Part shown: positions 57,994 to 64,000 of the stretch, piece by piece
Layout: each line of letters begins with the position of its first letter
How positions within the stretch are numbered: position 1 is the first letter of the stretch
Position numbers and translations under genes: made by a program
The notes under the pieces: generated by a model
The model's input: the letters and a program-made list of their open reading frames with translations, nothing else
Databases searched by the model: none
Told to the model about the DNA's origin: nothing
Source of the DNA: Wenzhouxiangella sp. 15190
GTDB lineage: Bacteria; Pseudomonadota; Gammaproteobacteria; Xanthomonadales; Wenzhouxiangellaceae
NCBI RefSeq assembly: GCF_003417465.1
Contig: NZ_QVMV01000028.1
Span: 124,001 to 188,000 of the forward strand
Reading direction: 5' to 3'
DNA length: 64,000 nucleotides

Positions 57994-60900
57994 ATGTCCG
58001 AGCGCTTTTCCGTATTCAATCCGCCCCGAGACGGCGACGGCCGCGTCGACTGGCCGCTGCTCGAGGGCCTGCCCCTGGCGCTGGCCGTCTCGACTTACGC
58101 GGGACGCAAGGGCGGCCCCGTGCTGGTGGCTGTCCCCGACGGTTATGCCGCCCGCAACCTGCGCGACGACATCAATCACCTCGGCGCGGCCGATGCGGAA
58201 CTCTTTCCGGACTGGGAGATCCTGCCCTACGATCTCTATTCGCCGCATCCCGACCTGATCTCGCGTCGCCTGGACCTGCTGTCGCGACTGCCGGGCATGG
58301 AGGCTGGCGTGGTGATCGCGCCGATCACCGCGCTGATGCAGCATCTCCCGCCGGTGGCCTGGGTGCAGGGCCAGAGCCTCAACCTGGCCGTCGGCGAGCG
58401 GCTCGATACCGAACGCTTCCGGGGGCGGCTGCACGCGGCCGGCTACGAAGTCGCCGAACAGGTCTGGCAGCCCGGCCAGTTCGCCGTGCGTGGCGCGGTC
58501 ATGGATCTGTGGCCCATGGGCCGGCCGGAGCCCTATCGCCTGGAGTTGTTCGACGACGAGATCGAATCGATCCGAACTTTCGACGCCGAAAGCCAGCGAT
58601 CCACCGGCAGGCTCGAGCGTATCGACATGCTGCCGGCGCGCGAGTACCCCTTCGACGAGGACAGCCGGCAGTTCTTCCGGCGCGCCTTTCGCAATCGCTT
58701 CGATGTCGACCTCAGGCGTGCACTGCCCTACCAGGACGTGGGCGAAGGCCATCACGGCCAGGGCCTGGAGCAGTACCTGCCGCTGTTTTTCGAAACCACG
58801 TCGAGCCTGACCGACTATCTGCCGAATCCGCACCGGCTGGTGTTGCTGCCCGGCGTGGAAGAGGCAGCCAGAGACTACTGGCGTGAAGTCGAGCATCGTC
58901 ACGAGCAGCGCGGCGGCGATATCGAACGGCCGGTCCTCGACCCGGATGAACTGTTCGTGCCGGCCGCCGACCTGGTCCGGACCATGGACGACGATGCCGC
59001 CGTGAAGGTGACCCGGCGCAAACCCGCCACCGACGTGGTCGCGCCCGCGCCCGGCCTGGACCTGGACGAGAAGGCCGAGGAAACCGCCCGCAAGCTGCGC
59101 GAAATGAGCGACCGCGTACTGATCGCCGCCGACACCGCCGGCCGGCGCGAGCTGATCCGCGATGCGCTGCGCGCCGGCGGACTGCGCCCGAAACTGCTGG
59201 ATTCTTGGTCGGCCTTCGTCAGCGGCGAGGATCCGCTGGCCGTGGTGGAAATGCCCGTATCGGGCGGCTGCCGCCTGGGCGATCGCGCCATTACCGTACT
59301 GACCGAAAGCGAGCTATTCCCGGGCCATACCCGCACCGTGCGTCGCGAACGCCGCAGCGGCCAGGACCCGGAAACCATGATCAAGAGCCTGGCCGATCTG
59401 CAGCCCGGCGCTCTGGTGGTCCATCTCGAACATGGCATCGGTCGCTACCTGGGCCTGGAAGTGCTCGACGCCGGGGAAACAACGGCCGAATACCTTTGCC
59501 TCGAGTACGCCGGCGGCGACAAGCTCTACGTGCCGGTGACCGACCTGCACCTGGTCAGCCGCTATACCGGGGCGGACCCCGAAGCCGTCGAGCTGCACAA
59601 GCTCGGTTCCGACCGCTGGGCACGGACCCGACGCAAGGCGGCCGAGAAGGTGCGTGATGCCGCCGCGGAGCTGCTCAACCTCCAGGCCCGCCGTGCCGCT
59701 CGGCAGGGCCAGAGTTTCGAGATTGACCGCGGCCTCTACGCCCGCTTCGCGGCTGGCTTCGAGTACGAGGAGACCGAGGACCAGCAGACGGCCATCGACG
59801 GCGTCCTGGCCGACCTGGCTTCCAGCGAGCCCATGGACCGGGTGGTGTGCGGCGACGTCGGCTTCGGCAAGACCGAGGTGGCGCTGCGCGCCGCCTTTGT
59901 CGTCGCGAATTCCGGCCGCCAGGTGGCCATGCTCGCCCCCACCACCCTGCTGGCTGAACAGCACTACCGCAATTTCGCCGATCGCTTCGCCGACTGGCCC
60001 GTCAACGTGCGCCTGCTGTCGCGCTCGGGTGGTTCTGCGGCAAAGACGGTCGCTGGCCTGGAAGACGGCACCGTGGATATCGTCATCGGTACCCATCGCC
60101 TGCTTCAGAAGGACATCAAGTTCCGCGATCTCGGCCTGGTCGTTATCGACGAGGAGCAGCGCTTCGGCGTGCGCCAGAAGGAGCGGCTCAAGGCCCTGCG
60201 TGCCGAAGTCGACCTGCTCACGCTCACCGCCACACCCATTCCACGGACACTGAACATGTCAATGGCCGGCCTGCGCGAGCTGTCGATCATCGCCACACCG
60301 CCGGCCAAGCGCCTGGCGGTTCGCACCTTCGTATCCGAGTGGGACACACCCACCATCCGCGACGCCGTCTCGCGCGAATTCCAGCGCGGGGGGCAGGTCT
60401 ACTTCCTGCACAACGAGGTGCGCACCATGCCGCGGCAGGTCGCCGAGCTCGAGGAGCTGTTTCCCAACGCCCGCATCGGCATGGCCCACGGCCAGATGCC
60501 GCCGGGCGAGATGGAAAAGACCATGCGCGACTTCTATGCCCGCCGCATCAACCTGCTGGTGTGCTCGAGCATCATCGAAAACGGCATCGACGTGCCCACG
60601 GCCAATACGATCATCATCAACCGCGCCGACAAGTTCGGCCTGGCGCAGCTCCACCAGCTGCGCGGCCGGGTCGGCCGCTCGCATCATCTGGCCTATGCCT
60701 ATCTGATCACCCCGCCGTGGAAGACGCTCACGCGCGATGCCAAGAAGCGCCTCGAGGCCATCCAGTCGCTGGAAGACCTGGGTGCGGGCTTCACCCTGGC
60801 CAGCCACGACCTCGAGATCCGGGGCGCCGGCGAACTGCTGGGCGAAGACCAGTCCGGCCAAATCGAGGCGATCGGTTTCGCGCTCTACTCCGACCTGCTC

Positions 60901-61416
60901 AACCGCGCCGTCGAGGCACTCAAGAACGGCGAGGAGCCCGACCTGGACGAACCGATGTCGATCACCAGCGAGGTCGACATGCACATCACGGCGATGATCC
61001 CGGACAGCTACCTGCCCGACGTGCACCAGCGCCTGGTGCTCTACAAACGAGTCAGCCAGGCCGACACCGATAAGAAGCTCAACGACCTGCAGGTCGAGAT
61101 GATCGACCGCTTCGGCCTGCTGCCGCAAGAGGTCAAGAACCTGTTCGCCACGGCCGAACTGAGACTGCGCGCCAAGAAACTGGGCATCAAGCGCCTGGAA
61201 GTCGGCCCCGCCGGCGGCCGGGTCGAGTTCAAGGCCAAGCCGGACATCGACATGGGCGAGTTGCTCAAGATGATCCAGAAGGAGTCCCATACCTTCGAAC
61301 TGCCCGACAACGACAAGCTGCGCATCAAGGGCGAGTTCGAGGAAGTCGAGGATCGCTTTCACATGGCCGAGGAACTGCTCGAGCGCCTGGCGCCGAAGGA
61401 ACGGGCGGCGGCCTGA
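57994..61416 (+). CDS. mfd: Transcription-repair coupling factor Mfd
   Basis: A 1140-residue protein from ATG 57994 (MSERFSVFNPPRDGDG). UvrB-like N-terminal domains come first, then the RNA polymerase-interacting domain (GALVVHLEHGIGRYLGLEVLD ... GGDKLYVPVTDLHLV). The translocase has Walker A GDVGFGKTEVALRAA, DEEQ box VVIDEEQRFGV and TATPIPRTL, and the TRCF C-terminal domain follows. It removes stalled RNA polymerase and recruits UvrA to lesions. Confidence 0.97.
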   Translation: MSERFSVFNPPRDGDGRVDWPLLEGLPLALAVSTYAGRKGGPVLVAVPDGYAARNLRDDINHLGAADAELFPDWEILPYDLYSPHPDLISRRLDLLSRLPGMEAGVVIAPITALMQHLPPVAWVQGQSLNLAVGERLDTERFRGRLHAAGYEVAEQVWQPGQFAVRGAVMDLWPMGRPEPYRLELFDDEIESIRTFDAESQRSTGRLERIDMLPAREYPFDEDSRQFFRRAFRNRFDVDLRRALPYQDVGEGHHGQGLEQYLPLFFETTSSLTDYLPNPHRLVLLPGVEEAARDYWREVEHRHEQRGGDIERPVLDPDELFVPAADLVRTMDDDAAVKVTRRKPATDVVAPAPGLDLDEKAEETARKLREMSDRVLIAADTAGRRELIRDALRAGGLRPKLLDSWSAFVSGEDPLAVVEMPVSGGCRLGDRAITVLTESELFPGHTRTVRRERRSGQDPETMIKSLADLQPGALVVHLEHGIGRYLGLEVLDAGETTAEYLCLEYAGGDKLYVPVTDLHLVSRYTGADPEAVELHKLGSDRWARTRRKAAEKVRDAAAELLNLQARRAARQGQSFEIDRGLYARFAAGFEYEETEDQQTAIDGVLADLASSEPMDRVVCGDVGFGKTEVALRAAFVVANSGRQVAMLAPTTLLAEQHYRNFADRFADWPVNVRLLSRSGGSAAKTVAGLEDGTVDIVIGTHRLLQKDIKFRDLGLVVIDEEQRFGVRQKERLKALRAEVDLLTLTATPIPRTLNMSMAGLRELSIIATPPAKRLAVRTFVSEWDTPTIRDAVSREFQRGGQVYFLHNEVRTMPRQVAELEELFPNARIGMAHGQMPPGEMEKTMRDFYARRINLLVCSSIIENGIDVPTANTIIINRADKFGLAQLHQLRGRVGRSHHLAYAYLITPPWKTLTRDAKKRLEAIQSLEDLGAGFTLASHDLEIRGAGELLGEDQSGQIEAIGFALYSDLLNRAVEALKNGEEPDLDEPMSITSEVDMHITAMIPDSYLPDVHQRLVLYKRVSQADTDKKLNDLQVEMIDRFGLLPQEVKNLFATAELRLRAKKLGIKRLEVGPAGGRVEFKAKPDIDMGELLKMIQKESHTFELPDNDKLRIKGEFEEVEDRFHMAEELLERLAPKERAAA

Positions 61417-61428
61417 GCCTGAAAAGCG

Positions 61429-61645
61429 TTAACCGCTAAGACGCGAAGAGCGCGAAGGGAAAAGAACATGGAACCACGGAAGACACGGAAGGGCACGGAA
61501 AAAAGACTTTAAGCTCTATTGCCGTGATGCTGTCACGATTTTTTTGGTTCCTGGTTTCCGTGTATTCCGTGATTTCCGTGGTTACAAGATTTTCTTCTTT
61601 CGCATTTCTTCGCATTTCTTCGCGTTCTTTGCGTCTTCGCGGTTA
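61429..61645. repeat. Nested inverted repeats: family C enclosing family A
   Basis: The outer pair is TAACCGCTAAGACGCGAAG (left) and CTTTGCGTCTTCGCGGTTA (right), 17 of 19 paired. Inside lies a complete family A element: TGGAACCACGGAAGACACGG (61469) and GTATTCCGTGATTTCCGTGG (61562). It fills the gap 61417-61699 between mfd and marC. Confidence 0.9.
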
Positions 61646-61699
61646 GTTCATCCAACCATCAACGACCTGACCGGGGTTCGGGATGATGTGCTCTGTCAT

Positions 61700-62368
61700 T
61701 CAGCCGGCGCCGGCAGCGCCCTCGAGTCCGGCGAGGTAGTTGGTGACCGCTTCACCGACACCGTTGAGGACAAACTGGACCGCGATCACCGCAAGGATCA
61801 GGCCGAACACCTTGGTCAGGATGCGTCGCCCGCTGTTGCCCAGCCAGCGAATTACGACGTTGGAATAAACCATCGTGAAGTAGCACGAGACGGTGGTCAC
61901 GGCGATGGCGAACAGCACCACGATGGAGTACCAGAACCCCGGCGCCTCACTGGTGAGGATCATGGCGGTGGCGATGGCGCCGGGGCCGCTGATGAAGGGA
62001 ATGGACAGCGGCACGATAGCGACGTCCTGGGCCAGCAGGGCGCGCGAAGGCCGCGCTTCGGACTTGGCATGGTCGGGCGCTTCGCTCTTGTTGAGCATGT
62101 TCATGGCGATGCCGAACAGGATCATCCCGCCGGCGATACGAAAGGCCGCCAGCGTGATGCCGAACAGCTGGAAGATCAGCGAGCCCATCAGCGCAAAGAC
62201 GAAAAGCATCGCCGTCGAGGCGATCACCGCCCGGCGTGCAATCGCTTCCTGCTCCTCGTCGTCGCTGTCGGCCGTCAGTGACGCAAAGGCAAAGGCCGTG
62301 GTCAGTGGATTGACGATCACGAACATGCCGACGATCGCGATCAGGAAATACTCGATGATGGATGCCAT
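61700..62368 (-). CDS. MarC family (UPF0056) membrane protein
   Basis: A 222-residue protein with six hydrophobic segments. The MarC pattern is visible: FVIVNPLTTAFAFASLT, FRIAGGMILFGIAMNML, and VPLSIPFISGPGAIATAMIL. The transport or other role of the family is not settled. It stands alone between two repeat elements. Confidence 0.92.
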   Translation of the reverse strand: MASIIEYFLIAIVGMFVIVNPLTTAFAFASLTADSDDEEQEAIARRAVIASTAMLFVFALMGSLIFQLFGITLAAFRIAGGMILFGIAMNMLNKSEAPDHAKSEARPSRALLAQDVAIVPLSIPFISGPGAIATAMILTSEAPGFWYSIVVLFAIAVTTVSCYFTMVYSNVVIRWLGNSGRRILTKVFGLILAVIAVQFVLNGVGEAVTNYLAGLEGAAGAG

Positions 62369-62512
62369 AGATACCGAGCTGGAAAACGTTTCGGATTCCA
62401 GTGAACGATAGCATGGAGGATGGAATCGCCTGCCGGAGAGGCCAGAAGTCAGAGGTCAGGGAGCAACGCGGTGTTCCTGGCACGCTACCGATAGGCGTCG
62501 CTGCGATGGGTA

Positions 62513-62659
62513 TTGGAACCGCAGATGAACGCGGATAAACGCAGATTCGCTCGCGCCCATACGTACGACCCTTCGCTTGGGCAGAGCCACGTGCGTCCCA
62601 AGCGGATACAAGTTCTTCATTCATTATCTGCGTCCATCTGCGTTCATCTGCGGTTCCAA
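62513..62659. repeat. Nested inverted repeat, family D
   Basis: The arms TTGGAACCGCAGATGAACG (62513) and CGTTCATCTGCGGTTCCAA (62641-62659) are perfectly complementary over 19 bases, and GATAAACGCAGAT / ATCTGCGTCCATC units continue inward. A second dyad CGCTTGGG (62574) / CCCAAGCG (62597) lies inside. It sits next to the end of the oxidase remnant. The tract at 62440-62460 (CCAGAAGTCAGAGGTCAGG) looks like another degenerate tandem unit. Confidence 0.9.
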
Positions 62660-62668
62660 ATCAATTGA

Positions 62669-62955
62669 TTACTCCGCAAACAGCTTCCCAGGATTGTATG
62701 CCATCGGGGTCGAACGCGGCCTTGAGGCGCATCAGTTCGATCTCGGCTTTCGAGCGGGTGTAGCGCAGGTCGTCGCGCTTGAGCAGGCCCACACCGTGTT
62801 CGGCCGAGACGCTGCCCTCGAACTGTCGGACCAGCTCGAACACGCGGGGGCTGAGCTTTTTTCCGGCCGCGTGGAAGTCCTCGATCGACCAAGTCTCGGG
62901 CCGCAACACGTTCATGTGCAGGTTGCCGTCGCCGATATGGCCGAACCATACGACT
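62669..62955 (-). pseudogene. Remnant of a GlcD-type FAD-linked oxidase (C-terminal fragment, frameshifted)
   Basis: The fragment reads KVVWFGHIGDGNLHMNVLRPE, FEGSVSAEHGVGLLKRDDL and LKAAFDPDGI, the C-terminal part of the FAD-binding oxidase/D-2-hydroxyacid dehydrogenase family (FGHxGDGNLH, EHGxG). The first ~370 residues are absent: homology starts abruptly near 62955. At the end the expected ILNPGKLF is found only in another frame (AATCCTGGGAAGCTGTTTGC), so about two bases were lost after GGCATA. Family stop would be 62669-62671; the read-through frame stops at 62661. A clear broken gene. Confidence 0.88.
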
Positions 62956-63106
62956 TTGAATATCCACCTAAAACCTAGACTTGAATTCTTCAGCCTCAGA
63001 CAGTAGCCTCGGCGATCAGCGGCACGAAGTGTGTGCCGGGGAAGGGATATGTTGCCCGCCGGTAAACGCCGGCTAGGCGTTGTGCGAATTTCTGGGGAGA
63101 CAGAGC

Positions 63107-64000
63107 ATGAGCATATCTCAGCCCTTTCCTTTGATCATCCTGTTATTTTCATTTTTCTTCACCGCAGTCGTTCACGCCAGCTCTGTGCCGCAAGCCGCGC
63201 TGGAAGAACGTCGCGGAATCGCGGAGAGTAGAGCTTACCAAGCCTCCGAAGCTCTTGCGACGAGTCCGAGGATTGACCCGGCATCTCTCATTGAGGCTTT
63301 GGACGTTCCCGCCGAGCAAGTTATTGCTGCATGGACGAACGGATCTCAGGCCTCGGCTAGGGCGTTCGATGAACTGGGCGTTATTCAGCCACGCGAGGGA
63401 AACACATTCGTAGTGCTGAGCACTGGCATTGCCGGCACTCCAGAAGCTGCTCCAGGCGCTGACTTATCTGGGTCCGATGAAACCACGATAACCATTGAGC
63501 TCGAACCGCCGGCCAGCGCGACTCACGTGGCTTTTCGTTTTCGATTCATGACCGCCGAGTATCCCGCATTTTCTGAATCCGGTTACAACGACCAATTCAC
63601 TGCAACACTGTCCGATTCCGGTGGTTCCAGGGAAATTGTCGGCATCACTGCCCAAGACAACCGCGTATATCCGGTCTCTGCATCAACGGCCGAAGGATCC
63701 GGATTTGACCTGTTCGCAGCCGACCCCCGGCAGTTCAATACGGAATTCGGGAACGGTTTGCCCGCATCCGGCATGACTGATTGGATTACCGTACGTGAGG
63801 CTCTCCGGCACGATGGCCCCATCACGCTGGAATTTCGGGTTCGCGATCAAGGCGACGACTTGATGGATTCTGCAGTGATTCTCGATGACATCTCTGCGGA
63901 CGCGGCTTCCATACACATGGCGCCGCGGAGAAAAAGCATATCGCCAGCACAAACCGATCCAGGTGACGTTCTCGTCAACTGTGTTTCGCCCCCGGCGCCC
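63107..64000 (+). CDS. Secreted protein, choice-of-anchor-like, 3' end missing
   Basis: An open frame of 298 codons from ATG 63107 (GGGGAGA seven bases upstream) to the window edge. A Sec signal peptide (LIILLFSFFFTAVVHA) is followed by a helical stretch and then a beta-rich region: FRFRFMTAEYPAFSESGYNDQFTATL, and LDDISADAAS. The EYP...YNDxFxAxLS pattern resembles the choice-of-anchor L type domain of large exported proteins. GC and codon use (many A/T-ending codons) are clearly lower than in the rest of the window, which suggests transfer. Function unknown. Confidence 0.75.
   Translation, partial: MSISQPFPLIILLFSFFFTAVVHASSVPQAALEERRGIAESRAYQASEALATSPRIDPASLIEALDVPAEQVIAAWTNGSQASARAFDELGVIQPREGNTFVVLSTGIAGTPEAAPGADLSGSDETTITIELEPPASATHVAFRFRFMTAEYPAFSESGYNDQFTATLSDSGGSREIVGITAQDNRVYPVSASTAEGSGFDLFAADPRQFNTEFGNGLPASGMTDWITVREALRHDGPITLEFRVRDQGDDLMDSAVILDDISADAASIHMAPRRKSISPAQTDPGDVLVNCVSPPAP

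Noticed and set aside
62644-62967. A 107-codon Arg-rich frame over the oxidase remnant
   Set aside because: The oxidase signature FGHIGDGNLH and EHGVG lie in a different frame on the same strand.

Overview
The window reads as a high-GC gammaproteobacterial chromosome segment. The evidence is the order ndk-rlmN-pilW-rodZ-hisS-yfgM-bamB-der, the ligA-zipA-smc block, the thrS-infC-rpmI-rplT-pheST-ihfA-merR-tRNA-Pro block, and scpAB-rluB. Heavy lipoprotein content, imuA/imuB/dnaE2 and FolE2 would suit a Xanthomonadales/Wenzhouxiangellaceae-like lineage. That placement is an inference from gene content; no marker could be compared with a database here.

Layout. 1-4.8 kb: the end of a HAMP membrane protein, a LysM lipoprotein, two TRAP permease subunits without a binding protein, and folD. 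4.8-5.35 kb: a glutathione-peroxidase-fold protein that lacks its catalytic residues. 5.4-13.3 kb: the der-to-ndk housekeeping operon. 13.5-18.9 kb: two multidomain diguanylate cyclases (a propeller sensor, and a PDZ/multi-TM/GAF protein). 19.0-25.9 kb: tRNA-Asn, an SRAP protein, and a divergent SOS mutagenesis cassette (imuAB facing away from dnaE2 across one LexA box). 26.0-37.3 kb: a universal stress protein, ligA-zipA-smc, queF, yciI-bolA-parvulin, and scpA-scpB-rluB. 37.6-41.8 kb: an OmpA-like lipoprotein, then an NtrC-type two-component pair next to a DUF4168 gene with a consensus sigma-54 promoter. 41.8-49.8 kb: deaminase, rlmB, rnr, three cell-envelope genes, and folE2. 49.9-57.8 kb: tRNA-Pro, merR-ihfA-pheTS-rplT-rpmI-infC-thrS (transcribed leftward), and tRNA-Val. 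58-62.4 kb: mfd and marC. 62.5-64 kb: a broken FAD-oxidase remnant and the start of a secreted-protein gene of visibly lower GC.

The most unusual content is a set of dispersed inverted repeats built from short degenerate tandem units. Several are nested palindromes in intergenic DNA (about 19.95, 37.35, 61.43 and 62.51 kb). Three different ones sit in frame inside dnaE2 and enlarge the polymerase to about 1182 residues without breaking the reading frame. This resembles the in-frame palindromic elements known from Rickettsia, but in an SOS polymerase. Other notable points are the catalytically dead GPx homologue, the sigma-54/NtrC/DUF4168 module, the acidic-versus-basic dual-coding overlap of scpB and rluB, and an AUC start codon for infC.
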